From: Siphonodentalium dalli
Taxonomy: Eukaryota; Mollusca; Scaphopoda; Gadilida; Siphonodentaliidae
Reading direction: 5' to 3'
Assembly (NCBI GenBank): GCA_032622095.1
Contig: CP136061.1
Coordinates: 135,309,587 to 135,373,586 of the forward strand
DNA length: 64,000 nt
This document shows, piece by piece, positions 22,497 to 35,115 of the stretch; within the stretch, counting starts at the first letter, position 1; the number at the start of each line of letters is the position of its first letter. A program made the translations under genes and the position numbers. The notes under the pieces were generated by a model. It searched no databases. It was not told the origin of the DNA and saw nothing but the letters and a program-made list of their open reading frames with translations.

Positions 22497-23397
22497 CTAT
22501 ACCAGTTGAATATAGGATGTGCCAGATCTGCAGACAGAAAGAATGAATGATGATATTTAATTGAGTGAAAACAGTTTTTATATCAATAAATATCATTATT
22601 TTTTAATATCAATGAAATCAGACTTTAATCAGTGGAAAGACTCATCTTGTTGTCCACTTTTCTCTTATCATAAGATAGCCAGGCCAATTTAGTCAATGTA
22701 ACCATAAACCTATATATAACCCTACTGGGTATGAAAATATGAACTGTTGGATTTCAATTAACAACAGGTGTCATAGAGATTGCCAGACACAATCAACCTT
22801 AGATTAGTTACTATATGTAATCCTATTATCACAGTGCCAGAGAGAATGTCACTATGCTAACTTCTATTCTTTTCACTTTACAATGTGTTAAATACTCTAG
22901 TCCATTAACGGAACTTTTTTGGGCCATTCCAAATGGTGAAACATCATCGAACGCCGGGCTATCTATGAGTTCATTATCGGCCCGCCTGCCCGGGACGTGA
23001 CCAAGACAGTGATAATAATAGTAATAACATGATTTTCTGGGGCGCTATGCTTTACTAAGGGCCTTCTCTACTCAAGTCTCGGCCCACTTTTGGCCCTGGG
23101 GCTGTTAATTATTCCTGTCAAGCTGTTAACTCTTTCTATACTGAATGGATTCTCCCATTCAGTAATAAATGTATACCATGGAACAGTAAATTATTCATTC
23201 CGAGGGTGTCTAGGTAATAAAAGCAGACGGCAGACAAAAAAAAAAGATATTATAAAAGCAGTGTGATTCATATTTATTGGTGGGAAATGTTCACATAATA
23301 AATTCAACCTACATGTATGATCATTTGTTGAACTTATTATCTGAATATTTCCTATGGGATCTACTCCTCAATAAGTATTTAGTGAAGAAAGTGTTAT
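22497..23397. other. No recognised gene
   Basis: AT-rich sequence with a weak GC-rich patch at about 22960-23100 (GGCCCGCC and TCGGCCCAC) that recurs near 29470-29600. No credible ORF. Confidence 0.45.
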
Positions 23398-23505
23398 CCC
23401 TTCCATGACTGGAGCTTCCTGAAATTTTGCGAAAACCCTGTGCCCAATGCATTTTCTTATATAGGTGAGTCTCCCTTAAGGAGCCTCACATATATTATAA
23501 GTTAC
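23398..23505. mobile_element. TTAA MITE (CCCTTTCATG family), 5' fragment
   Basis: CCCTTCCATGACTGGAGC onwards, then the TATATTATAA core; truncated. Confidence 0.65.
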
Positions 23506-23593
23506 GGGATGCTTAGTGGTCGAATATGGTGTCATGTGAGGCGAAGTGAGATCAATATTATGTCAGCAGACAAAATCCAGCATATCCCTTTAA

Positions 23594-23922
23594 CCTCTTC
23601 GCTGCTATGACGTCCGTGTCTATTACGGACGTAAAAGTGCACGCCGTGTGCTATATGGTCCGTAGGTACTACGGACCTACTTCAGCACACTAGAAGTAGG
23701 CCATTATACATAACTGGAACTCAGAGATTAGTGCATTGGAATAACTGTATCTCGACGTTTCAAACAGTGTATGATGTTCCACGATTGTGAACAATAATAG
23801 CCTTTCAGCTGAGTCACTTTTATGGTTCTTTTGACATTCCCGCTATATTTTCCCATTGGAAAATGCCAATAACGTCAACAGTCCAGCACACGACGTCATA
23901 ACGTCATTTAGCAGCGAAGAGG
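23594..23922. mobile_element. TTAA-flanked MITE with CCTCTTCGCTGC ends
   Basis: Terminal repeats CCTCTTCGCTGCTA and TAGCAGCGAAGAGG, with TTAA at 23590-23593 and 23923-23926. Near its left end are two internal hairpins, ACGTCCG..CGGACGT and GGTCCGTAG..CTACGGACC. Related pieces occur at 15491-15594 and, inverted, at 31515-31725. Confidence 0.88.
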
Positions 23923-24317
23923 TTAATTAATCTTCGCTGTAATTTATTCTAATTTGGTAAATTAAATGTCTATGGCCATTAACTTATGTAACATCACAGT
24001 GATGCCAAGGGCATTGAACGTCAATGCAATGAGTCAATGGCTAATCACCAGAAGTTGCACGTTTTGGTACATAGTACTATGTCTTTAAATTTGCAGAAAA
24101 TGATTTCCGACAGATATCCCTTTTCTTGGCGCCAATATACACTGAAAATATCGACCAGGCAACAGAGTCTTTTATTTCTGAAAAACAAAGATGGTGGATA
24201 AGCACCTAATATTGATGTCATATGGGTGTCACTGATGCCATCATCGACCTAATATGGGTTCATCCACTTTCACTTTTTTATCGATGCTGATTGGCCAATC
24301 GCAATAGCTGACATAAT

Positions 24318-24450
24318 AAAAGAGAATAACAATATTTACCTGGATCTTGTAAACCAGTTCATTCTCTTATATATGCGAGGCTCGCATATATATGAGAATA
24401 CACTGGTACAGGGTCTTTAATGCTGCACCAGCGTGGCTCCTGTCATGAAA
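24318..24450. mobile_element. TTAA MITE (CCCTTTCATG family), 3' fragment
   Basis: Keeps TTCTCTTATATATGCGAGG and the end CTCCTGTCATGAAAGG. Confidence 0.65.
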
Positions 24451-25786
24451 GGTCAATAGCCATAATGCCCAAGAAAATCATGTTATTATATTAATATTGG
24501 CTTCAAGGATTATGATCAAAGTGACTAAACATAGATATCTTAATGCTATGAAAAAAGTGGAGGCAAGATCTTAGGTGTATATAAATATACTACTTTTGAT
24601 TGTTTTTATTGTTTTTCCATATCCAGCAAATAAACAGCATGAGCTATGTTAGCCAGGTTCAGCCACACATACCTGTAAATTTTGATATGTGTTACTATGG
24701 TATTGCTATGGAAATGCACATGGTGGGAACAATCACACAATTTTATGGCACCAAACATACATCTTTATCCTTATCTGCCTGTATCTGACAAAACATGTAA
24801 ATAATAGTCATGTGGTGAGGACAAGCTGCGACCATCGATACAATTAATAGGCTTCAATTAATATACATGTAAGACCTGTGTAGGAAAATCCCATTTGCCC
24901 TCTGCCTGCATATATATAGCCATACATGTACGGGTGCCCGAATGTTTAGGGGGGCTGAGACTTTTTGCCCGAAATGTTTTGCATGATAAACTCATGGTTG
25001 TAACACAGTTTTTTTTTTTATAAAAGAATATACCTTGTATATACACATTAATATAACAGAATAGATTCAAATTAACCTTAAATATTTATAATTCGGGCAG
25101 AAATGTGAAAAATACTGTAATTTGCCACAATTTCCCCATGAAATACCATTCAATTTTAATGGAAATATCTCTATCCAATTTGTCAGAAAATTGCCCGAAA
25201 TTTTTAGCTTTCAAAATTTTTGGGTAACTACAGCGCTCCCAGCTCCCCTGGCCCGTACAGCCATATGCATAGCATTGGATGCTAATTCAGTTATCAGAAG
25301 ACTGAATTATTCCTCTTTGCTACAAGCTTCATATGCTACATGTTGGACGCAAATCTTTTAAAGGTTTGACAGTGCACATGTACATGTAGGCGAACTTGTC
25401 ACATGAGTCAGGTGACTTCTATTGGCAATGGCAACACATGTTACAAGTATGTTTGTCTGAACCTGGCTATTGACTTGAGACTCTTGAGTTCTCATACATC
25501 TGTAAATTGATTGTTAATTAATAACCGACAAAGTAATCTTGTGTAAATTAAATTCACATAATTCTAAGTAACATTGAAAGCTTGTTTTTGTTGGACATAT
25601 TGGATTTGTTGCAGATATCATATATGTCAAGTCCATTGTCTTCCATAATGTGACAGAAATTATTTTCAAATGAAATAGGTCTATTTTTAATACAATTTTT
25701 CTTCCTGGTGCATGATTATGTTTGTAATGCACATATCTGAAGAACAGGATAATAATTTTCCATAAAAACAATTCCCACACTGACCA
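24451..25786. other. No recognised gene
   Basis: AT-rich unique-looking sequence. Open frames up to 124 codons on the minus strand near 25514-25888 overlap the fold-back arm and show no domain. Confidence 0.45.
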
Positions 25787-26177
25787 CAGGGGCCTGTAAC
25801 GTGCTCCGCTGCCCACCCCCTTTTGCACTGCCCATATATGCCGCTTCTTTATACACGCCTGCGTCACGTTAATGGTACTATAATACAAGTAATGCCCTAA
25901 ATACTCAACTCCTTAACCACAGCAGAATTAATGGTAATTTTTCAGGATTTAGTCGGAAATATGGCTTGTTGCCATTTATCGGAAAGCTCTCATATTTCCG
26001 ACTAAATCAAAAAAAATTACCCATAATTCTGCTGTGGTTAAGGAGTCGATTATTTAGGGCATTACTGTAAGTCCTTATTATAGTACCATTAACGTGAAGC
26101 AGGTTTTTTAAATAGAAATGGCATATAGGAGCAATGCAAAAGGGGGGGTGAGCAGCGGAGTGCATTACAGGCCCCTG
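25787..26177. mobile_element. Fold-back element with CAGGGGCCTGTAAC ends, carrying a nested MITE
   Basis: Left arm 25787-25885 (CAGGGGCCTGTAACGTGCTC) and right arm 26070-26177 are reverse complements, as in the uninterrupted copy at 29896-30097. A palindromic CAGTAATG MITE (25886-26067) sits near the symmetry centre. Confidence 0.85.
25886..26067. mobile_element. Palindromic TA-flanked MITE nested in another palindrome
   Basis: TA at 25884-25885 and 26068-26069. The left end reads CAAGTAATGCCC, one extra base. It is shortened at the centre. Confidence 0.85.
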
Positions 26178-26631
26178 TGCACAGACGGTGTTGAGTGTCA
26201 TGAATGTTGCATCAACTGCTTTCTGCATGAGTTTTATTGTTTATTTTTGTCATATCAATGGTATTCTGTTTTGTATGTATAGTTCTTTAACCCTTTAATT
26301 GCTAAATGGATTCTCCAAATCAGTTTTAATAGTATACATTGGATTGGTATATTATTCATCTCGAGTGATGTTCAGGAGATGTAAGCAGATCACAGATAAT
26401 ACAGTGCAAAAGGATTCCTATTCTTTGGTGGGAGATGTTCCAATAATAAACGTTTGCTGAACTTATAATACGAACATGTCCTAAGGGAACTACTCATCAA
26501 TGTCTATTTAGTAAAGAAAGGGTTAATATAAATGTGTCACCCTGTAAGGCGATCCCTCAATATTTTCAATCAGAAAAATTAAGAAGAGAACAGCTGAAGA
26601 GACCATAATATTTACTAAAATAGTTGTAATC

Positions 26632-27030
26632 TTTCATGACTAGAGCTTCCTGAAATTTTGCAATTCTCTTATATATGCAATTGATACACGATTTGTTTTT
26701 CTTAAATTAATTAGCAGTTTTGACAGGCCACGGGGAATGGACCAGAACACGCCGGGCCGATCATGCCCTAAGGTTGGAATATGTCCAACTGATGGGCCAT
26801 TTCATTCCAAAATTTTGACAAAAAACTAGGAAAGAATGCAAATGTTTGTCAAAAGACAACAAATCCCCCAGTAATAAATAATTGGAAGATCAAACTACGA
26901 GAACCATTTCAACCTATTGTTGGCATGAAATTTCCAACTAATGTTGTGCCAAGCATGAAATTTTCAAAATTTGGACCAAAGGTTGGGGGTGAGACCCCCC
27001 TCCCCACCCCACGTTGCCACATCCCTAGGG
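26632..27030 (-). mobile_element. Fragment of CCCTTTCATG MITE joined to a truncated 1.1-kb hAT-like element
   Basis: 26632-26690 matches the start of the TTAA MITE family. From about 26695 to 27030 the text matches 11281-12387 (CAGTTTTGACAGGCCACGGG, AACCTATTGTTGGCATGAAA, end CCACATCCCTAG). Confidence 0.6.
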
Positions 27031-27134
27031 GTTAAATGTCAGACACCCCGACCCCCTGTCGCAGCGCCCATGCATATATAAAACTCATTTCGTCACTGTT
27101 ACTCCTTTTTTCTCAGCCGCAGCATAAGGTGCAT

Positions 27135-27164
<30 letters not shown>
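27135..27164. repeat. Poly-G run of 30 bases
   Basis: Uninterrupted G run; could form G-quadruplex DNA or be a sequencing-length artefact. Confidence 0.9.
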
Positions 27165-27166
<2 letters not shown>

Positions 27167-27226
27167 CACTGACTATGTTCACCTCAGTATAGCAGAAGAG
27201 TTTGCAACTGATATATTATTTTTATT

Positions 27227-27492
27227 ATACGCCCGTTTGAAGAAAAAAAATGGGTTGTCCGTCCGTCGTTCGCTTTTGGTTTCCTGATGATAACTTTAGA
27301 TTGAATCGAATGAACTGCACCAAATTTGGTATGTTAGTTTATCACACCAAAATACAAATCAAGTTCGAATATGGGTTTAGTCAAATATTATTTCGTCTTA
27401 AGTCAAAGGTTTCAAACAAATGAATTAAACCTTGCTCCACTCTACTCCAGAAACGGGCATATTATGCCACGCCCCGACGGCGTGCACTTGTT
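27227..27492 (+). mobile_element. ATACGCCCG-family element, copy 2 (shortened)
   Basis: Starts ATACGCCCGTTTGAAG, keeps one CACCAAATTTGGTATGTTAG block, and ends with hairpin GCCACGCCCCGACGGCGTGC then ACTTGTT. Confidence 0.75.
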
Positions 27493-27702
27493 CTTTTATG
27501 CGTGAAAATACGAAGTAACATTGACGAAATTAGTTCTACATATTAAAACATGTACGTGGTGGCAGGGTGTTGTGGTGGCTCTCAGCTCACACCCCTCCCA
27601 ACTTTGGTAAAAAACATTTCAACAGTTGAAAGTTTCATGTGTAACATACCAGCTCAATAGTAAATCATAGTGCTTTTAAACTCAACTTTACAATGTAACG
27701 TT

Positions 27703-28545
27703 GTAAAGTTTGAGCTATTGCCATGGGTTGGCGTCCGTCGTCCATGCGTATACCCGTGCGTGCATGTGTCAGCAATTTCCTTCGGCACAACCTACAGGCC
27801 GCATCCTTTATCCAAACTTCACCAAGCTTCATATGTAGCTTCAGGGTGACCTATAGATGGGAGCTATCAATTTTTTCTGAATTTCGATGAAAAACATGGT
27901 CGCCAGCAGCCATCTTTTATTTCAGATTTGAATCCATCGGCACACCCTACAGCCCGTATTTATGGCCGGATCATTTTTTTTTATTTTGCAGCACGATTGT
28001 GATCACCTGTAGATGGGAGCTATCGAATTTGAATGATTTTCAATGAAAAAAATGGCCACCAGCAGCCATCTTGAATTTTACTCTTTGCATGACTAAATCC
28101 TTTGGCACTCTCTACAGACCACAACACTCATCCGATCATCGTCAGACTTCATATGGATCTTTGGGTTGACCTCTAGATGGGAGCCTCCTATTTTGACCGA
28201 AATATTTTTTAAACATGGCCGCCAGCAGCCATCTTGGATTTCAAATTTGAATCCATTGGAGCCCGCATTTATTGGAGAATTGATTTGAAAATTTACAGAC
28301 ATGTTTAGAATCACCTATAGTTGGGAGCTATAAAATTTGATAAATTTTTTATGAAAAACTTTGTGTCGGCAGCCATCTTGGATTTTATGCTTTGCATGAC
28401 TAAATCCTTTGGCACACCCTACAGACCACATTCCTCATCTGATGAACACCAAACTTCATATGGATTTTTGGGGGTAATCTCTAGATTACATTCCTACTTC
28501 TTTATCATTCTATTCATTGCTCAGCAAAAAATTAACTCCTTCCCA
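27703..28545 (+). mobile_element. Repeat element with about 180-bp internal blocks
   Basis: Begins GAGCTATTGCCATGGG, then GTCCGTCGTCC. Four diverged blocks follow, each with GCCAGCAGCCATCTTGGATT-like text, TTTGGCACACCCTACAGACC-like text and CTTCATATGGAT. Related in layout to the AGCTCACC family; ends approximate. No coding potential. Confidence 0.6.
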
Positions 28546-29736
28546 AGTTGAGCTACAGTGTCTTTGACACTTTCATTTATACACATATTGTTTGTGTTGG
28601 ATGCACAAAACCCATGGAATCATTTTCAACCAAACAACTTGTTTTAAATTTATATGTATGTAAGTTAAATATAAAGCACATTCGCCTCTCGCAATGTCAT
28701 GCTGGAAATTCCATATGTTGCAAGCTAGACGTGAGAGACATACAGACCGGGCTAGGGTTCGGGGTGGGCTGACATTTACCACAAAGGCATGAAGTTAGGG
28801 GTCAACCTCATAACTATGGTAAACATTTCCAAAGGCACTTACGTTACACATTTATCAGTTGGAAGTTTTGAAAAATCAGAATATGTTAAAACAGTTTTGA
28901 TTTTCTGACCGGTGGGCCCAAACAAATAGTTGTGCAACAAACAAGAAACAAAACAGAATATTTTTTGAATTTCGGTTCAGAATTGTGATCTGAAATGGCA
29001 TTCACTTTGAAAATGTCTATGTATAGAAGGTATATATCGGGTTCAATAAATTTAGTTGAACTTGTTCGGTTACAATCTGGACACTTCCAGTCTTCAATTC
29101 CATGTCTTGGACTTGGATCCTGGGAGTTTAGCTGGAAATTGGAATTTGAATACCCAAACCCCAGTCACTATATAAAACACAAAGGAAGAGAACAAAACCC
29201 AGACCTAACAACGAAATAACTGATAATTTTGATAATTTTGATGTTTGGTTTACCAACAGAAATGTGCATTATAGTTTGATTATTGTTTGGCGTGACCTTA
29301 CATTGAAACCATCCAAAAGTTAAATATTATCAACTGATTAAGTAACGATGCTGTAATTGCAGTTAATCATTTTTTTGATAAGTAAGCATGTGTGGCCTCT
29401 GATAAATTGAAATCAAACACACAAAGGCAAGCAACTACTGATCAACTGTTAATATATACCAATAACATGATTTTGCGGGAGGGCGTTATGGTTTATTAAC
29501 GGCCCGACAGGAATGATTAACAGCCCAAGGGCCTATTAGCGGCCCGAGATGCAGTCATGGGCCTCCAATAGTCCCGAGGCTGTTAATCATTCCTGGAGGG
29601 CCATTAATAAACCATGACGGCCAACAAAATAATGTTATTACTATTATTACCATTCCGTCCTCACGTGACTTAACCGGAAGTGGGTGCCGGGCGTAAACGA
29701 AAACAAAGGTACACAACGGGCGTTATCGAAAAACAG
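28546..29736. other. No recognised gene
   Basis: Open frames up to 76 codons lack recognisable domains. GC-rich palindromic fragments near 29475-29620 (GGCCCGAGATG, GGCCTCCAATAG) resemble 22960-23100. Confidence 0.45.
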
Positions 29737-30361
29737 AAGTACTCAATCCGATTCAATGGTCCCCATTTCATCAGATTCCAACAACAACAACATTTCTTGA
29801 AATGGCGCTCAGTTATCAGAATCTATTAACTGACAAAAGACAATGCTAACCACTGTCAACTATAGTATAAAATTGCCCAAAAATTGTTATATACACAGGG
29901 GCCTGTAACGCGCTCTGCTGCCCCCTTTGCGCTGCCCATGCATATACGCCGATTCTATATACGCGCCTGCTTCACGTTAATGGTAGTATAATAAGGACTT
30001 ATTATACTACCATTAACGTGAAGCAGGCGCATATATAGACTCAGCGTATATGGGCAGCGCAAAGGGGGGTGGGCAGCGGAGCGCGTTACAGGCCCCCACA
30101 TGTGTTATATATCAACATGTTGTTCAACGCAATTTGGTATCGAGAGTATGTCGGTCGGCATAAAATTTTGACGAATATATTTGCCAGGCGGCCCAGGCCG
30201 TAAAACATTCCAGGTGGTGAAAATAACAGATTTCAGATTTCAAAAATCGATATCTGATAACTCTGAGCTTTGATGGGTGGGTTCCTCGACTGAAATCAAA
30301 TATTTTACCCCCAAAGCCAAAGAAATAGTAATTTAGGAACGTTAATTTGGATTGTACATCT
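29737..30361. mobile_element. MITE with GTACTCAATCC ends, split by a fold-back element
   Basis: 29737-29895 and 30098-30361 align to the halves of 21195-21640 (CAGAATCTATTAACTG; TTTGATGGGTGGGTTCCTCG). TTAA follows at 30362-30365. The interruption is the fold-back element at 29896-30097. Confidence 0.8.
29896..30097. mobile_element. Fold-back element with CAGGGGCCTGTAAC ends
   Basis: Arms of about 95 bp are near-perfect complements around AAGGACTT. Arms include GCGCTGCCCATGCATATACG and TTCACGTTAATGGTAGTATA. A diverged copy lies at 55254-55408. Confidence 0.88.
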
Positions 30362-30365
30362 TTAA

Positions 30366-31514
30366 CGCCCGCTTCCGGTCAACTTCGGCTCAAAATTATG
30401 GAATATTACAGTGCGGTAAAATACAGTTTATCTACTAGAGAATGCGCGGCCCTCTAAAGCGGCAATAATAATGAATATGAGGTTAAAGTTAGATCTGGCG
30501 ATATTCTGAGAGGCATATATAGGCTTGAAACTGTATCGCCAAAGCTAATTTTCTTTGGGTATTTTCAAAAATAACTGACCATTAGCCACCAACCGCGCGA
30601 ATGCGTGCATGGTACAATCGACATACTTAGAGTTTGTTCTTATATTTCTTATAATAAAGTTTCTATTACTCCAGTTATCACAATTTGGCAATTTAATGAT
30701 CAATTATTTACAATAAATAATTTAAATGATTCTAGAATCGTCGCCTATTTTATTATTTTCCCTCCTTTTGTTGTTTGTTCTCTCCTTTTGTTGTTTGTTC
30801 GTGTCTGTAAACATTGTAACCCCAGACCATTGTGAATGCTCAAATATGCTTATAACAAGAATTATGTTTATCTTTACTTATGACAAATATTTTTTTAATT
30901 TTAAAATGATTTTAGAATCATTCTTGCTTTGAATAAATATATTCCAAGATCTATCAAAAACTCTCTCTGAATTATATCCCAAATATGTCATCAGAATATG
31001 CAGGTCAACAAGTTAAACTAATTATGCATCACCATGCACAGGGGCGTGTCGTCAAAACGAGTAAAATATAAATTAAAAAAATTATCAGTTTAAAACGAGC
31101 GCGCCACGTTAACAAGTCATTTTAAGACTTTGTGTAACTCCCCTCGTCCTTTATCTGAGCTTGCAACCAGAGCAATTCATAGAAGTCAGGCGGATTTTTT
31201 TTTTCAGTTCAGTTTACAACTTGCTTCAAAAATCCCAACATTTTAACAGGGTACTACTACTATACATTAATTTGTGGGGCTATGCATCTCCTTTTATACT
31301 GAAGATAGTTTTTGCAACACATGAATGAATTTGAGCTATGGCGTCGGCTGAGTGCTATGATGTTCTATGTCCATGTTGGCGGGAAAATGAGATATTGGTG
31401 GCGTTCGATTCGTCTCGTCAAGATATGTTGATTGCCACCAAGAAAGCCTGTCCATGACGTGTCACATGCTCACAATAATGGGATGAAGATTAAAATACTG
31501 TCAAATATTAAGTG
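30366..31514. other. No recognised gene
   Basis: A short direct repeat of CTCCTTTTGTTGTTTGTTC at about 30762-30800 and AT-rich sequence. ORFs at 30605-30932 are low complexity. Confidence 0.45.
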
Positions 31515-31725
31515 CTAGAGTGCTCCATGTCCACCACTGTCCAATGAAATACCGTTACACGTGCTAGGCTGTTGACGTTTTTGTCATTCTCCAGTGGTAA
31601 AACATAACGGAATATCACAAGAACCATAGCACCGACTCAGTTGAAACGATCGTGGGAAACATCATATACACTGTTTGAAACTTCGAGATACAGTTATTTC
31701 GACGCACCAATCTCTGACGGGGTGT
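31515..31725 (-). mobile_element. Inverted, diverged relative of 23594-23922
   Basis: Reads ATACACTGTTTGAAACTTCG and AGATACAGTTATTTCGACGC, the complement of the interior of 23594-23922. Confidence 0.6.
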
Positions 31726-33326
31726 TTATAAATATATGCTGCACATGTATATAAACAATTATATATACACGTGCATGTATATGGTAATAAGTTATGGAGA
31801 TTACTCCCATGTTACAGACAAGTATAGGACGTGCATTAAATTAATCTCTAACGGAAAAAACTAATAATGTAATTATTTCCATGCTAAAATTCAGGTATAT
31901 TTAAGTGTGTTGTGTGTAAGTAATATGAAGTTTGCCAGGGTCCACTTGCGCTTAACATTCAAAATAAGTGATCGAGGGGACGGAAGCAATCCATATAATA
32001 ACAAACTATTTATTTATTTATACCTATACATGTAACTATAGTTAATCATACTGGCATTTTGAAAAATTATGAACCATAATATAAAAAAATGTAGAGCATA
32101 CACTGCATGTATGTTTCAAAATAAACTTACCGTACAGTAAAGGGTTTCCGCTATGGTGTAAACAAGTAGATGTCGGAGTTTTGTGGCGATTCTCTGTGGT
32201 TCGCTTGATTCCTAGTGATCACAGGCAAATCACCCGGACATTTGTTTTATTTCACCCAAAGGGTGATTTATTAACTCGGGGAATTGGTTGGGTCTATGTG
32301 GTCTGTTTCTTGACATAGAGAAAATGAGTAAATGTTAATTCGCCCAAAATATATTTCAAACTAACGATGGTTTTGTTGTTTATTTCGAGGAATCATACCG
32401 AATCGGATGAATCAGCCCAAATATATTGACATGTGTCACAGTCATGTGACACTTTGCAGTATGTTCCCGTTTACCCGAATTCGCGGATGTCGCTGAAAAT
32501 GAGCAAAAGTTACAACTGGGATGGAACGGGTGTGTATTAAGGGCCCCAAGACATACATTCCAACAATAAATTTTAAGTGAACACTTGAAAAAAAGAAACA
32601 CATATCCGGTGAAAATGACATCTCGTCGTAATTTTGGGTGGCCTTCAGTTCCTATTGGGGAGATAGTTCGACTTTGAACTCCCAAGTAACCCGGTAAGAA
32701 TTTAACGCACCTGATATTTTATTTGGCTTATTATTAAGAAAACCATAGTCATAACTGGTAACACCCTCAAGATCATATTATTAGACATATATAAATTATC
32801 ATATAAAATATATTGGTTTTATGAACGCACCACCCCAGAATTCAGTTAAAACGACTAATCCTTCAAATTATTACAACAAGTACGGCTTATTACGGCATGT
32901 TTTCATTCACTAAACCAGAAAGCCTCTAAATGAGCACCAAAAATCTACTAATCGGATTAAATACACACCCGATACTTCGCTATGCGACATTTAGTCTACA
33001 TTCCAACTGAGACATACTTCATCAGCAATGTTAGCTGTTATATTATGCATTGTGTTCCTGCAATAAAATCTCAAGAGTGGCCCAGCCATTGTTCATACCT
33101 AAAAATATCGAAAGCAATTAACGCGGTCATAAAAGTTACATACTGTAACAATGCACCCTGTTAAAAGTCTAACCGGTACGCAAAATAACACAAGCAATTG
33201 CGAATATATAAACAGAAAACAATCCATAAAAATAGTGCAAATACAATACATTTATTATATATGTTACTCTTTGACTCTTATATATTATTATACGTTATAT
33301 ATCATATATGCAACGTCAAACATTAT
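31726..33326. other. No recognised gene
   Basis: A 101-codon minus-strand frame (32380-32685) has no recognisable motif. Part of 32740-32880 recurs diverged at 51745-51850 (AATATATTGGTTTT). Confidence 0.4.
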
Positions 33327-33473
33327 ACAGTTATCGCATTGTTTCGAGGTTGACACGAGGAGTTGTCAACCCGATGAAGTCAATATTCACCAAGGCCGTA
33401 GGCCGAGGTGAATATTGGCTTCCGATGGGCTGACAATTCCTCGTGTCAACCAAGAAACAATGCGATAACTGTT
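33327..33473. repeat. Fold-back palindrome
   Basis: ACAGTTATCGCATTGTTTC at the left and its near-complement at the right, with a GGCCGTAGGCC centre. About 147 bp. Confidence 0.8.
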
Positions 33474-34488
33474 TTATTATATGAAACGCGCTTTGATTGG
33501 ACAAGACGTTGTGACGTTGAACGTCGCTGGAAAACCTGATCAATTTTCAGGTCTGATAATAAGTTATGTTAACCCCTGAAGTTTCTGACGTCACTCAGAA
33601 CTGATATTAACCTGTTGTTTCATTAATGAGGTGAACATCGTTAGATATCTCGATTTTTTTCGTTACGTTTTAACTTAGGAATTGGGGGAAAGAAACTGTT
33701 GATCATATAATAATCTTGATTAATCCTTTTTATCGAAGTTGTTTCTGTTACCAGTCCTGTTTACCGTCATTCATCTTTTTTGATTTGTCATAATATTTGG
33801 CGTACTTTTCGTTCTACTACAATTACCTAAAATAACTGGCATCGCGTGAAACCAGAAATGTGTTGTACTGCGAGATAGCTCCGTTGAAACGGCCAGATCA
33901 GCCAGGCAGTAAACACCCATAGGGCGTAGTAAGTAATTCCGACTCACTTCTAGTCAGGCACATCGAGGTTTTACGACACCGTTTAAAAAAACTACGTGAT
34001 CTGTTTATATAAATTTTTAGGTGACAATTTATGAATATCACAATTTTTTAAACAAGCTCATTTTATAATTAAGTGCCACTTTAAAAGAAGTGTGCCAAGA
34101 TGTTCTTGCAGCTAGTCACTGGAAGTAGACCAGTTGTGTCGCAGAAAATTAAGCAATCACTGTACTATATCTAAGTATTCTCGCCTCAATCGGCAAACCT
34201 CATCAGATTCCTTACCAGGTCAAAGAATTATCCAGCCTTTCATGCTATGGAGTCCAAACAAAATTATGGTGTTTCAAGATGTAATACTACTACCCATTGT
34301 GTGTGTAGTTATCAGTTGTGGTTGCTCATTTGTCATTAGCACGCAAACTATATAAATTGTTATCCATTGGCCCATGTTTTATCTCAACTTTCTACAAAAA
34401 TAATTTAGAAAACATTGACAAGAAGTGGTATAATTCTTCTTGTATAGAATACACGAAACCACGCACCAACCTCCATTCTCCATATGTG
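33474..34488. other. No recognised gene
   Basis: No open frame with domain character; no repeat with definable ends. Confidence 0.4.
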
Positions 34489-34547
34489 TTAGGGTTAGGG
34501 TTATGGCCAGGGTTAGGGCTAGGGTTAGGGTTAGAGTTAGGGTTAGT
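34489..34547 (+). repeat. Interstitial telomere-like repeat
   Basis: About eight TTAGGG-type units with variants (GGGCTAGGG, TTAGAG, TTATGGCCAGGG). Metazoan telomere repeat sequence, short and degenerate, so interstitial. Confidence 0.85.
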
Positions 34548-35106
34548 GTATTCTTACACGAAAGACATACCCAAGAAGTAATCAAAAGTAAAAGTAATCA
34601 AAAAGTAATTGAAAATGCTCTCCTATTTTCAAAGTATTTGATTACAAATACAATACTTTGGCTTCTAGAATTCTTGATTACAACTACGATACAAATACTT
34701 CAAAATTTGTAATCATTACAAATACAATACAAATACTTCAAAATGTGTAATCATTACAAATACAGATTATATGATCACCCCATCCCTGCCATGGACTCGA
34801 TTAGATATCGCTTCATTCCCGGCCTAGAATGCCTAAGTCGTTGATATCGAAATATATGCCTTATCCATCAATGTTAGAGAAGATCATCCCTACGCCACAT
34901 TAAAGACGTATTCAGGGTTCGATGCATCCAGTTACAACAACAAAAACATAAAACAAATAAAATTCAATAAATTTATGCTTTTTTCTATTGAAAAAAAATG
35001 CTGAACACGAAATATGGCATGTAAACCAGTTTGTGTAAACTAGACTTATAAACACGCAGGAATATAACTTTGTTATGCTATAATTTTGAATATATTTTCT
35101 ATGTAT
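34548..35106. repeat. Imperfect AT-rich direct repeats
   Basis: At 34685-34765 a phrase with ACAAATACTTCAAAATNTGT then AATCATTACAAATACA is repeated. No gene seen. Confidence 0.5.
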
Positions 35107-35115
35107 GTAGCACAC

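Noticed and set aside
34318-34712. Gly-Leu and Arg-Val repeat frames
   Set aside because: Translations of the telomere-like repeat.
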